Positions 1 to 5,123 of a stretch of DNA of 22,316 bases are shown here, in pieces. Under the pieces are notes generated by a model, which ran no database searches, was not told where the DNA came from, and saw nothing but the letters and a program-made list of their open reading frames with translations. Every line of letters begins with the position of its first letter. Position 1 is the stretch's first letter. The stretch comes from a virus, in the IMG/VR virus record IMGVR_UViG_3300043409_001142, positions 1-22,316 of that record; one strand, given 5' to 3'. Made by a program: the position numbers and the translations under genes.

Positions 1-79
1 GAAAGGACGTGATATTCGTCGTATACCTGAGCATGTAGACAAACTGCTCATTCTTTTGTTTCACTTAATACTAAATACA

Positions 80-334
80 ATGAGAATTATTGTTTCTAAT
101 TACAGTGGATATTATGAATCAATTCACACTGAAGATAGTTTGTGTTTACTTACTATCAAGATTAAATACTTGTTTAAAGGCTACAAAGTACACACAACAC
201 CATTGTGGTATGCTAAACTTATAAAGAAAGTATTTAATAAGAATGTATTCAAATGTGCTAATGTTTCTTTCGAGAAATTTGACCCTTCAAAAGATCAAGT
301 CACTTGGCATATGCCTTGGGACAACTTTCATTAA
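80..334 (+). CDS. hypothetical phage protein (possibly longer at its 5' end)
   Basis: A protein of about 84 residues starting MRIIVSNYSGYYES, with no domain I recognise. It has a hydrophobic/aromatic first half, a basic middle (several Lys near residues 45-60) and ends WHMPWDNFH. I chose the ATG at 80 because a TTAA-containing AT-rich leader lies 10 nt upstream, the same arrangement as at 364 and 1939. The reading frame stays open to the left edge of the window (from base 2, through KGRDIRRIPEHVDK), so it could instead be the 3' part of a longer gene, or start at the ATG at 56. Function unknown. Confidence 0.55.
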   Translation: MRIIVSNYSGYYESIHTEDSLCLLTIKIKYLFKGYKVHTTPLWYAKLIKKVFNKNVFKCANVSFEKFDPSKDQVTWHMPWDNFH

Positions 335-338
335 TGAT

Positions 339-353
339 TATTTATTCCTTAAA
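339..353 (+). promoter_or_regulatory. start-site element, copy 1 (TATTTATTCCTTAAA)
   Basis: This 15-mer lies exactly 10 nt upstream of the ATG at 364. The identical 15-mer occurs at 1914-1928, also 10 nt before an ATG (1939). Near-copies precede 1612 and 2826 at 10 and 9 nt. It may be a translation-initiation element (Bacteroidota rely little on Shine-Dalgarno) or part of a phage promoter; the sequence alone does not separate these. Confidence 0.5.
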
Positions 354-363
354 CTAAACTATT

Positions 364-624
364 ATGAACCAAGAAGAACTGTCAAACATCGTTGTAGAAA
401 CAAGAGATATGAAATCTTTTTGTCGCAAACTATCTAGACTTGCTGATAACAATACAGCAACTGATAGTTTTAAATTCACACAGAATCATTTAAACAGAAT
501 GAATCAATATGCTAAGTGGATTGTTGAAATGACTGAGCAGTTGCAACAAATTATTGAGGAGCATGGAGAAGATACTCTACATTCTCTACTCAAAGATGAA
601 CTAACAATGAATATTAAACATTAA
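364..624 (+). CDS. hypothetical small phage protein
   Basis: An 86-residue, probably all-helical protein (MNQEELSNIVVETRDMKSF...), rich in charged and Gln/Asn residues, with a likely amphipathic or coiled-coil segment around residues 45-80 (MNQYAKWIVEMTEQLQQIIE). No signal peptide or membrane segment. It follows the first gene after 29 nt and precedes the next by 12 nt, so they are probably cotranscribed. The start is supported by the 15-nt element 10 nt upstream. No family recognised. Confidence 0.75.
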   Translation: MNQEELSNIVVETRDMKSFCRKLSRLADNNTATDSFKFTQNHLNRMNQYAKWIVEMTEQLQQIIEEHGEDTLHSLLKDELTMNIKH

Positions 625-636
625 ACTTTTGAACTA

Positions 637-1056
637 ATGGAAATTATCATTAACAAATGCTATGGTGGATATGGATTATCTAACAAAGCAATAGAGTTGT
701 ATTTACAAAAGCTAGGTATTCCTGTTGTTGTAAATCCAGACTACGAAAATTCTTACTATAAGAAATATATAGTAGGAGATGATCATCATTTTGATGCATG
801 GAATATTAAACACCGTAATGATCCTATATTAATTCAAGTAGTCAAAGAACTTATTGAAGAAGCCAATGGTAGCTCTGCTGACTTGGAAATTGTTGAAATA
901 CCTGATGGTTGCGAATATTATATTGGCGAGTATGATGGTATGGAACATATTGCAGATACTTGGTTTGAAGTAACAACAGAAGAACTAGTAAAAGGTATGT
1001 CCTTGGAACGAGTTCGACAGTTACTTGAAGTGGATTCAATTAAAATTAAGAAATGA
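637..1056 (+). CDS. conserved phage protein with CYGGYGLS motif
   Basis: A soluble 139-residue protein. Its N-terminus (INKCYGGYGLSNKAIELY), the middle RNDPILIQVVKEL and the stretch LEIVEIPDG followed by a Tyr/Glu/Asp-rich part match, from memory, a widespread phage protein whose members share a CYGGFGLS start, an 'R-x-DP-x-L' segment and an 'IVEIPD' segment. No biochemical role is established for that family as far as I know, and I assign none. The last codon overlaps the start of the next gene (ATGA at 1053), indicating translational coupling to a small membrane protein. Confidence 0.85.
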   Translation: MEIIINKCYGGYGLSNKAIELYLQKLGIPVVVNPDYENSYYKKYIVGDDHHFDAWNIKHRNDPILIQVVKELIEEANGSSADLEIVEIPDGCEYYIGEYDGMEHIADTWFEVTTEELVKGMSLERVRQLLEVDSIKIKK

Positions 1057-1265
1057 AAAAGTTCTTAATCTCAGAGCTAGCACAATCTTACATAAATTTT
1101 GTGCTAGCTCTATATGTTCTCATCGGGATGATGATAGCATTTATTCATACATCTACTAATATTATATATGCTGTAAGTGTATTAAGTTCTTTAATTCTTT
1201 TCCTTGCATATAACTATTGGGTTAGCGAGGAACTTTATAAACATCGTAAACACAGAAGATTATGA
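1053..1265 (+). CDS. small two-helix membrane protein
   Basis: Seventy residues with two predicted transmembrane helices (about residues 14-31 and 36-54), a short polar N-terminus and a strongly basic C-terminal tail (KHRKHRRL) that by the positive-inside rule should face the cytoplasm. It is the first of three tiny membrane proteins linked by ATGA overlaps (1053, 1262, 1405), so they are probably made in fixed ratio. A role in superinfection exclusion or lysis timing is possible but nothing in the sequence proves it. The first codons contain a 13-bp perfect inverted repeat (1073-1111). Confidence 0.75.
   Translation: MKKFLISELAQSYINFVLALYVLIGMMIAFIHTSTNIIYAVSVLSSLILFLAYNYWVSEELYKHRKHRRL
1073..1111 (+). 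other. 13-bp perfect inverted repeat inside the coding sequence
   Basis: Left arm AGAGCTAGCACAA (1073-1085), right arm TTGTGCTAGCTCT (1099-1111), 13-nt loop. It begins 20 nt after the ATG at 1053, encodes part of ELAQSYINFVLAL, and is not followed by a T-run. In RNA it would form a stable stem just inside the coding sequence. It may influence translation, RNA processing or coupling; function unknown. Confidence 0.7.
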
Positions 1266-1408
1266 AAGCTTTATTAATTTTGTGCTCTGTAATGGCTTTG
1301 TTTAGCCTTTATGGAGTAATGACACAAGGCCATATATTATGGCATGTTTGTTTTGTGTGCTACACAGGAATGGGTACATTAGTATTAATTTTAAATCCAA
1401 AGCTATGA
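1262..1408 (+). CDS. tiny membrane protein, 48 aa
   Basis: A 48-codon frame (MKALLILCSVMALFSLYGVM...) starting in an ATGA overlap with the stop of the preceding membrane protein and ending in an ATGA overlap with the next. It is almost wholly hydrophobic, with likely membrane helices at about residues 2-20 and 26-45 and Cys at 8, 30 and 33. The two flanking overlaps and the uninterrupted hydrophobic character are the evidence that it is real. The first helix could also act as a signal peptide. Function unknown. Confidence 0.6.
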   Translation: MKALLILCSVMALFSLYGVMTQGHILWHVCFVCYTGMGTLVLILNPKL

Positions 1409-1524
1409 AAATGTTAGCATTTGTGGGATTAACAGCCTTGGCTATCTTTGGCCATCCAATAGGGATAATATCCCTGTCTTTATTAGCGATAATCTCGCTA
1501 CCTTATCTTGCAGTGACAAGATAA
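1405..1524 (+). CDS. tiny membrane protein, 39 aa
   Basis: A 39-codon frame (MKMLAFVGLTALAIFGHPIG...) with two short hydrophobic segments (about residues 3-16 and 19-36) separated by GHP, probably a membrane hairpin. The ATG at 1405 overlaps the previous stop (ATGA), which is why I prefer it to the upstream in-frame ATG at 1339. The strong terminator at 1545-1587 follows, so this is the last gene of the 5' unit. The coding sequence holds two small perfect hairpins (1461-1475, 1485-1499). Function unknown. Confidence 0.55.
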   Translation: MKMLAFVGLTALAIFGHPIGIISLSLLAIISLPYLAVTR

Positions 1525-1544
1525 TTAGGTCTTATAGACCTGTT

Positions 1545-1587
1545 GAATCCTCACATTATATAGCTTAATGTGGGGATTCTTTGTTTT
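1545..1587 (+). terminator. intrinsic terminator after the small membrane genes
   Basis: A 14-bp stem (GAATCCTCACATTA at 1545-1558 with TAATGTGGGGATTC at 1566-1579, one G-T wobble), 7-nt loop, followed by TTTGTTTT. It lies in the gap between the genes ending at 1524 and starting at 1612. Confidence 0.9.
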
Positions 1588-1601
1588 GTAAATCTTTTAA
1601 A
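1587..1601 (+). promoter_or_regulatory. start-site element, variant (TGTAAATCTTTTAAA)
   Basis: It ends 10 nt before the ATG at 1612, the same spacing as the elements at 339 and 1914, and shares the TTAAA end. It starts directly at the end of the terminator T-run, leaving no other room for expression signals of the 1612 gene. Confidence 0.4.
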
Positions 1602-1611
1602 CTATATAATC

Positions 1612-1800
1612 ATGAAAACAATTGTTCTATTATTGGTAATGAGTGCAAGTTTTACAACTATGGCTCACGGTGCAGCACCAAGTAATGATCCTGGAAGAGG
1701 ATTCAATTACAAAAAGCATCAAAGAAAATCACAACGTGTGGTATTTTTCAATCGCTTATTCAACCGTAATGGTTGTTATGGCAAAACAAACATTAATTAA
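1612..1800 (+). CDS. small secreted protein with signal peptide
   Basis: Sixty-two residues. The N-terminus MKTIVLLLVMSASFTTMAHG is a typical Sec signal peptide with a cleavage site probably after AHG (residues 18-20), leaving a mature basic peptide of about 42 residues with one Cys near the end. No lipobox Cys follows the hydrophobic core, so it is not an obvious lipoprotein. It sits between two terminators (1545 and 1872), so it is transcribed essentially alone. An in-frame ATG at 1570 exists but lies in the terminator. Function unknown; it acts outside the cytoplasm if the signal peptide is real. Confidence 0.65.
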   Translation: MKTIVLLLVMSASFTTMAHGAAPSNDPGRGFNYKKHQRKSQRVVFFNRLFNRNGCYGKTNIN

Positions 1801-1855
1801 TGTACGATTATGCTTTGTACGAGTTTTATTTCCTCAATACAGTGAAATAGCTCAC

Positions 1856-1909
1856 GACTCTAAGAGTCAGAAAGAAGTCCGTAGAGTTTCTCTATGGGCT
1901 TCTTATTTT
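1856..1909 (+). terminator. double hairpin terminator
   Basis: A small perfect hairpin GACTC-TAA-GAGTC (1856-1868) precedes a 13-bp stem (1874-1886 with 1890-1902, two G-T wobbles, loop TTT), extended by A-T pairs and followed by TTATTTTC. The 138-nt gap between the genes ending at 1800 and starting at 1939 holds nothing else but the start-site element. Confidence 0.85.
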
Positions 1910-1913
1910 CTTA

Positions 1914-1928
1914 TATTTATTCCTTAAA
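1914..1928 (+). promoter_or_regulatory. start-site element, copy 2 (TATTTATTCCTTAAA)
   Basis: Identical over 15 nt to 339-353 and at identical distance (10 nt) from its start codon (1939). The downstream decanucleotides also resemble each other (CTAAACTATT and ACTATAAGAC). Confidence 0.55.
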
Positions 1929-1938
1929 ACTATAAGAC

Positions 1939-2202
1939 ATGGAAACTTCAATTTATCAAATAAAAATAGACTGTGATGATGAATTTACACTCATAATTTA
2001 TTTGGACGAACAGAAAGGCAAAGAGATGGAATTATTAGATAAGTTTTATCTAATGTACATCATGGAGCAGAGTGATATTACAAAGTATTCTGTAAAGGAT
2101 ATCACAAAAGAACATGCTCCTTTAACCTTAAATCTTGACAAATCATCAGCTACTGTACATTGCGCTAGTAAAGCAATGGAGTATGCAACTAAATTTAACT
2201 AA
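1939..2202 (+). CDS. hypothetical small phage protein
   Basis: An acidic, soluble 87-residue protein (METSIYQIKIDCDDEFTLIIYLDEQ...). The N-terminal part looks like alternating beta strands, followed by a helical part rich in Asp/Glu/Lys and a C-terminal CASKAMEYATKFN. No domain recognised. It begins a new unit after the terminator at 1874-1909 and is followed after 2 nt by the signal-peptide protein at 2205. Confidence 0.75.
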   Translation: METSIYQIKIDCDDEFTLIIYLDEQKGKEMELLDKFYLMYIMEQSDITKYSVKDITKEHAPLTLNLDKSSATVHCASKAMEYATKFN

Positions 2203-2204
2203 CT

Positions 2205-2588
2205 ATGAAAACTTTAATCTTAATGATGCTATTATTCTGTGGACAGGTAATAGCACAAACAACTGTAATACTTCCTACTAACTATTCTGAAATTAGTTTG
2301 TACAAAGTATTTAAAGTAAATGACTTAGTTCGTATGAAATACATTGAGATGCCTAAATTAACAGCTATCAATGATTCTACAAGTAAAGTTATTATACCCA
2401 ACAACGAACTGCTGTACTTTAAATTTGTAGATGAAGATTCTAATGAAGAAATAGTAGGAATTAATTCTTCAATTACAACAACAGTAAATCTTTCATTAGA
2501 TTTTACTGATGAGTATAGTATTGAAATGGTTTACAACAAAGAAACAAAGCAGTTTGATAAATTCTATCTTGAATTAGAAAAACTATAA
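2205..2588 (+). CDS. exported protein of unknown function
   Basis: A 127-residue protein starting MKTLILMMLLFCGQVIAQT, a Sec signal peptide probably cleaved after the Ala before Gln18 (VIA-QT). Cys12 lies in the hydrophobic core and does not form a convincing lipobox. The mature part (about 110 residues) is rich in Thr, Ser, Asn and alternating hydrophobics and looks beta-rich. A small periplasmic or envelope-exposed protein is the reasonable reading. The signal-peptide codons contain a nested inverted repeat (GCTATTA at 2228-2234 with TAATAGC at 2248-2254, enclosing CTGT/ACAG). The gene is followed by a terminator. Function unknown. Confidence 0.75.
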   Translation: MKTLILMMLLFCGQVIAQTTVILPTNYSEISLYKVFKVNDLVRMKYIEMPKLTAINDSTSKVIIPNNELLYFKFVDEDSNEEIVGINSSITTTVNLSLDFTDEYSIEMVYNKETKQFDKFYLELEKL

Positions 2589-2607
2589 TCCCATTGTTTT
2601 AGGGAAG

Positions 2608-2646
2608 AAAAAGCCAGGAAATCGAAAGAGAGTACTGGCTTTTTTG
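2608..2646 (+). terminator. intrinsic terminator
   Basis: AAAAAGCCAG (2608-2617) pairs with CTGGCTTTTT (2635-2644), loop of 17 nt, ending in a T-run. It closes the 1939-2588 unit. Confidence 0.8.
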
Positions 2647-2825
2647 ATTTAACAGCATTTATTACAAGTTCTTTATTTAATAGCAATGATCGTTAGCATC
2701 AGCAAGAAAAATACGATCACATTGCAAATCATAGTATAATCGCTCAGTTATATTATGATAGACTTTACAAGTCTGAACTCCAATGAGCACTAGTGTATAT
2801 TTATTTATCTTTTAAAAAGAAAATT
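2647..2825 (+). promoter_or_regulatory. structured leader / promoter region of the 2826 gene
   Basis: About 180 nt with no convincing gene. It holds an imperfect stem (GCAATGATCGT at 2683-2693 with ACGATCA-ca-TTGC at 2713-2725, a 2-nt bulge), a second hairpin AGACTT-TAC-AAGTCT (2760-2774), TATAAT at 2735-2740, and a variant of the start-site element at 2802-2816. It must contain the promoter for the 2826 gene because a terminator lies just upstream. It could also encode a small RNA. Confidence 0.5.
2802..2816 (+). promoter_or_regulatory. start-site element, variant (TATTTATCTTTTAAA)
   Basis: It matches TATTTATTCCTTAAA at 12 of 15 positions and ends 9 nt before the ATG at 2826. Confidence 0.45.
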
Positions 2826-3338
2826 ATGAAATCAATTGTTTTAGAATCAGCAAAAGGAGTAAAAAATGGTAAAGTTCAACTTTGCTTTTCTCAAATCGTA
2901 GAAACAGGTACAGCACCTACAAACATCTTAGGATTGTTGAATAAGTCTGACGACCGTTTTAATCAATCTAAGCCTCGTTATGCTTGGTTGACTGCAGAAC
3001 CTACAGATGTGCAAACGCTTTTCGGTATTAATGTAAGTAACATCGCAGAAGGTGATACATTGGAAATCGATATGGTAGATGCTCGTATGGCAGGTGATAG
3101 TCGTTCTTTGAATATTCAAATCAATGAAACTACTGAAGGCAATGCTTACGAAGTTGCTAACTTCGAGAAATCTGCCAAAAGGGCAGGGAAAGATGGCGAA
3201 TTCATTATGCACAACGGTAAGTACATTTATGTACGTACAACTGTTGTAGCAGGTGATGCAAAACATTTCCAATTCGAAAACACAACTCGTAAAGCTGCAG
3301 GTAATTCTTCAATCATTGCTGACGCTTTGGGTGAATAA
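2826..3338 (+). CDS. probable abundant phage protein of unknown function, monocistronic
   Basis: A 170-residue soluble protein (MKSIVLESAKGVKNGKVQLCF...). I start it at 2826 because the start-site element lies 9 nt upstream; the ATG at 2793 would add MYIYLSFKKKI from what looks like leader. Pattern: beta-rich first half with FNQSKPRYAWLTAEPTDV, then a lysine-rich patch (FEKSAKRAGKDGEF) and a short C-terminal helix IIADALGE. More CGT, GGT and GCT codons than its neighbours, its own terminators on both sides and a long leader suggest high expression. A small nucleic-acid-binding protein is possible (basic patches, replication context), but no SSB signature is visible and I leave the function open. 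Confidence 0.8.
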   Translation: MKSIVLESAKGVKNGKVQLCFSQIVETGTAPTNILGLLNKSDDRFNQSKPRYAWLTAEPTDVQTLFGINVSNIAEGDTLEIDMVDARMAGDSRSLNIQINETTEGNAYEVANFEKSAKRAGKDGEFIMHNGKYIYVRTTVVAGDAKHFQFENTTRKAAGNSSIIADALGE

Positions 3339-3360
3339 TAGCAAAGTTTAGTTCTTATAA

Positions 3361-3401
3361 AAAAAGGAAAAGTGGCTTCAGGGCTACTTTTTCTTTTTTT
3401 T
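3361..3401 (+). terminator. intrinsic terminator of the 2826 gene
   Basis: An A-rich stem (3361-3376) pairs with 3383-3398, including GTGGC/GGCTAC, and is followed by a T-run to 3401. The arrangement could work on both strands, but no genes lie on the minus strand. Confidence 0.85.
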
Positions 3402-3426
3402 ATGTAATAGCCTTAATAACGTAATA

Positions 3427-3678
3427 ATGGAAAATAGCAATAACATTTCTGAAAAACCAAGAGTACGACAAGATGAAATAGGACTTTATATAAGAACTGT
3501 TGAGTTAGATTATAGAGTAAATTCTAATCAAGAATTAGCTGACTTAATAACTCATTTCTTTAACGTATTGTGTTTGGAAGAAGATATAATAAACTATAAA
3601 TCAATAACAAACGATTGGGAACTAGAGTCCCGCAGAGAAGAATACTTTCAATCAATTAACCGAATAAACCCTTACTAA
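3427..3678 (+). CDS. hypothetical small phage protein
   Basis: Eighty-three residues, soluble and acidic (MENSNNISEKPRVRQDEIGLYIR...), with a probable helical core around residues 33-52 (NQELADLITHFFNVLCLEED). CCTTAAT followed by 9 nt precedes the ATG, a weak version of the start-site element. The stop overlaps the next start by 1 nt (TAATG at 3676-3680), coupling it to the Myb-like protein. No family recognised. Confidence 0.7.
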   Translation: MENSNNISEKPRVRQDEIGLYIRTVELDYRVNSNQELADLITHFFNVLCLEEDIINYKSITNDWELESRREEYFQSINRINPY

Positions 3679-4118
3679 TGGCAAAGTTTAAAAATTGGAC
3701 TAAGGAAGAGCATGCTCTATTAGCCCACCTTATAGAAACATATTTACAAACAGAAGATAATCTTCTAGATGCTTGTGAATTTGCAAGTAAAAAACTTGGC
3801 AGATCTAAAGCTGCTTGTTATGCACAGTATCATAATAAAATGCGCAATAAACCTTTATCTGAATTTGCTCTTGCAGAAACAGCAGAAGAATATAAAAGCG
3901 GAGATTATGATATTGATAAAGAAAAGCCAAGCGAAATACTTGAAGCAATAGATTTCTTAAATAGCATTTTGAGCTCTAGTAGCATTCGAAATGAGCCACA
4001 AAAAGATCCTGAAATCACAGTGTATTCAGGTTTTAAACAAAACTGTACTATTATTACAAGAACTGAAGATATGATAGTAGCAGAGTTTGGAGGATCAATA
4101 ATAACAATTAAACTTTAA
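3678..4118 (+). CDS. Myb/SANT-like DNA-binding protein
   Basis: A 146-residue protein. Residues 4-55 fit a Myb/SANT fold: W7 and TKEEHALL in helix 1, F35 in the place of the second aromatic, then KKLGRSKAACYAQYHNKM as the third, DNA-reading helix. The remaining residues are an acidic linker (ETAEEYKSGDYDIDKE) and a beta-rich C-terminal part. Myb-like domains with the pattern 'W-T-x-E-E ... L-G-R-S-x-x-A' are used by phage and bacterial regulators. A role in regulating phage transcription is inferred from the domain only. It sits between small genes and upstream of the tRNAs. Confidence 0.7.
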   Translation: MAKFKNWTKEEHALLAHLIETYLQTEDNLLDACEFASKKLGRSKAACYAQYHNKMRNKPLSEFALAETAEEYKSGDYDIDKEKPSEILEAIDFLNSILSSSSIRNEPQKDPEITVYSGFKQNCTIITRTEDMIVAEFGGSIITIKL

Positions 4119-4121
4119 GCT

Positions 4122-4337
4122 ATGAATGTAGATAATGATGAAGCTAGATTTTTATTCTATAAAAACGGCACAGCAAGTAGTTTTGAAACAGGGCTTTATG
4201 ATTTGTATTTTAATGCAGATAATGGTAATAGGGCTAAATTAGTAGGAGCTTTTCCTTATCTTTGGGTAGCTGAAAAGTATTCTAAAGAATCAGGATACTA
4301 TGAAGAACTACGAATGAGATGGGTTAACTCAAGATAA
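4122..4337 (+). CDS. hypothetical small phage protein
   Basis: A 71-residue soluble protein rich in aromatic residues (FLFYKNG, LYDLYFN, FPYLWVAEKYSKESGYYEELRMRW). It starts 3 nt after the Myb-like gene and is the last gene before the tRNA cluster. The motif-like C-terminus (AEKYSKESGYYEELRMRW) looks conserved in character but I cannot name a family. Confidence 0.7.
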   Translation: MNVDNDEARFLFYKNGTASSFETGLYDLYFNADNGNRAKLVGAFPYLWVAEKYSKESGYYEELRMRWVNSR

Positions 4338-4361
4338 TATCTGCTGCAACCCAGATAGGAT

Positions 4362-4434
4362 AGTCAGGTGGCGAAATTGGTTAAACGCTATGAGCGATTG
4401 TTCTACTGTACAGGTTCGAATCCTGTCCTGACTA
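4362..4434 (+). tRNA. tRNA with abnormal anticodon arm, isotype not assigned
   Basis: Acceptor AGTCAGG/CCTGACT pairs over 7 bp with discriminator A at 4434. The D arm (GCG, loop with GG, CGC) resembles bacterial tRNA-Leu. The T arm ACAGG-TTCGAAT-CCTGT is perfect. The 21 nt between D and T stems are 2 short of the usual length and do not form a clean anticodon stem. The best fold (TATGA/TTCTA, 4 of 5 pairs including a G-T) puts GAT at the anticodon position but has C33 and T37, both unusual. No CCA is encoded. It may be a diverged functional tRNA, a decaying gene or a tRNA mimic. Confidence 0.65.
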
Positions 4435-4485
4435 CTACCTGAAAAGGTACCATGAATAGTTCAAGTTTAGTTGTTAGGTAAGGTG

Positions 4486-4503
4486 GCCACTACGGCTAGT
4501 GGC
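4486..4503 (+). other. hairpin between the two tRNA genes
   Basis: GCCACTA-CGGC-TAGTGGC, a perfect 7-bp stem with a 4-nt loop, ends 4 nt before the tRNA-Leu 5' end. The rest of the 73-nt spacer (4435-4507) shows no gene. It may guide processing of the joint tRNA transcript. Confidence 0.5.
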
Positions 4504-4507
4504 AATT

Positions 4508-4590
4508 GCTTCGGTGTTGGAAAGGTAGACAAGACAGACTTAAAATCTGTTGCTCAGCTGAGCGTGCGGGTTCAAGTCCCGCCCGAAGTA
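4508..4590 (+). tRNA. tRNA-Leu (anticodon TAA)
   Basis: A complete class II tRNA. Acceptor GCTTCGG/CCGAAGT has G1-T72 as a wobble; the D arm is TTG...CAA. The anticodon arm ACAGA-CTTAAAA-TCTGT has T33 and anticodon TAA, reading TTA and TTG. The long variable arm GCTCA-GC-TGAGC is typical of Leu. The T arm is GCGGG-TTCAAGT-CCCGC and the discriminator is A, as needed for leucine charging. No CCA is encoded. TTA is the dominant Leu codon in the genes of this window, so the tRNA matches the phage's own demand. Confidence 0.95.
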
Positions 4591-4591
4591 C

Positions 4592-4664
4592 GAATGTTTT
4601 AACATTCAATCAGTCTTTTTTTGTAATTTAGGTAAAATAGCCAACTTTTTGTAAGTTGGCTATT
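4592..4664 (+). terminator. hairpins and T-run after the tRNA genes
   Basis: GAATGTT-TT-AACATTC (4592-4607) is followed after 8 nt by seven Ts (4616-4622). A second, perfect 12-bp hairpin AATAGCCAACTT/AAGTTGGCTATT (4636-4647, 4653-4664) has only a weak T-rich tail. The first pair of elements may end the tRNA transcript. The second could be a terminator or a 5' leader hairpin of the 4679 gene. Confidence 0.5.
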
Positions 4665-4678
4665 CTAATTTAAGTAGT

Positions 4679-4762
4679 ATGAAAGCAAAATGTAAAACAA
4701 TAATTGAGAAGATAAAAGATATCTTCTTTATAGTATTAATTCATTTAATTTATAAATCATGA
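4679..4762 (+). CDS. tiny hydrophobic peptide, 27 aa
   Basis: A 27-codon frame: a basic N-terminus (MKAKCKTIIEKIKD) then IFFIVLIHLIYKS, one membrane-length hydrophobic stretch. It overlaps the next start codon by ATGA (4759). It may be a real micropeptide or a leader whose translation couples the next gene. The overlap is the main evidence. Confidence 0.4.
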   Translation: MKAKCKTIIEKIKDIFFIVLIHLIYKS

Positions 4763-4914
4763 ATAGCGTACAAGAAGAAGAAATCCGATATAGGAAAGAA
4801 CTTCAAGAAAAATGTAGAACGCAAGCATTTTATAATGGTCTACAAATAGGTCTATCACTTGGTGTGATATTGACTTGTGTATCAGTAATAATAATACTTA
4901 AATATTTTATGTAA
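4759..4914 (+). CDS. small single-pass membrane protein, 51 aa
   Basis: The N-terminal 26 residues are charged and helical (MNSVQEEEIRYRKELQEK...). Residues 28-49 (GLQIGLSLGVILTCVSVIIILK) are a transmembrane segment, and the frame ends KYFM. It overlaps the preceding frame by ATGA and the following one by TAATG (4912-4916). The topology (charged coiled N-domain, single C-terminal anchor) suits a membrane-anchored phage effector, but no function can be assigned. Confidence 0.6.
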   Translation: MNSVQEEEIRYRKELQEKCRTQAFYNGLQIGLSLGVILTCVSVIIILKYFM

Positions 4915-5123
4915 TGAAAGTAGAAATTCTAATGAATGGGACAACTAAGATTGTACTCATACCTGAAAACGATATTGAGAAGGCCATTCTTGATAACGTA
5001 GGTAAGAATGATGTAATGGCTACTAGTATCACACAGCATACTGCAATATTAGATAAAGTAGTACAAGAAGGGTTAATTATTGCATCCAAAGTCAATAAAA
5101 ACGAATACCCTGTGAATGATTAA
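4914..5123 (+). CDS. hypothetical small phage protein
   Basis: A 69-residue soluble protein (MKVEILMNGTTKIVLIPENDIEKAILDNVGKNDVM...). The beta-beta-alpha start 'VEILMNGTTKIVLIPENDIEKAIL' is typical of small phage proteins of unknown function. It overlaps both neighbours (1 nt upstream, 8 nt downstream), so it is part of a translationally coupled chain 4679-6438. Confidence 0.7.
   Translation: MKVEILMNGTTKIVLIPENDIEKAILDNVGKNDVMATSITQHTAILDKVVQEGLIIASKVNKNEYPVND

Noticed and set aside
851-1039. Minus-strand open frames (for example 851-1039, 2928-3272, 7725-7994, 9279-9518, 14093-14395)
   Set aside because: Each lies wholly opposite a well-supported + strand gene or across its edge, has biased composition typical of antisense frames, and has no start context. 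No minus-strand gene is needed to explain the window.
1643-1927. 94-codon + frame overlapping the 1612 gene
   Set aside because: It runs through the double-hairpin terminator and out of frame with the signal-peptide protein; the terminator and the start-site element at 1914 explain the region better.
4401-4407. CTA in the odd tRNA as an amber-suppressor anticodon
   Set aside because: Placing CTA at positions 34-36 requires a stem GATTG/GTACA that does not pair.
4435-4507. A third tRNA between the two tRNA genes
   Set aside because: Only a 7-bp hairpin is seen; no T-loop consensus or acceptor pairing can be drawn.
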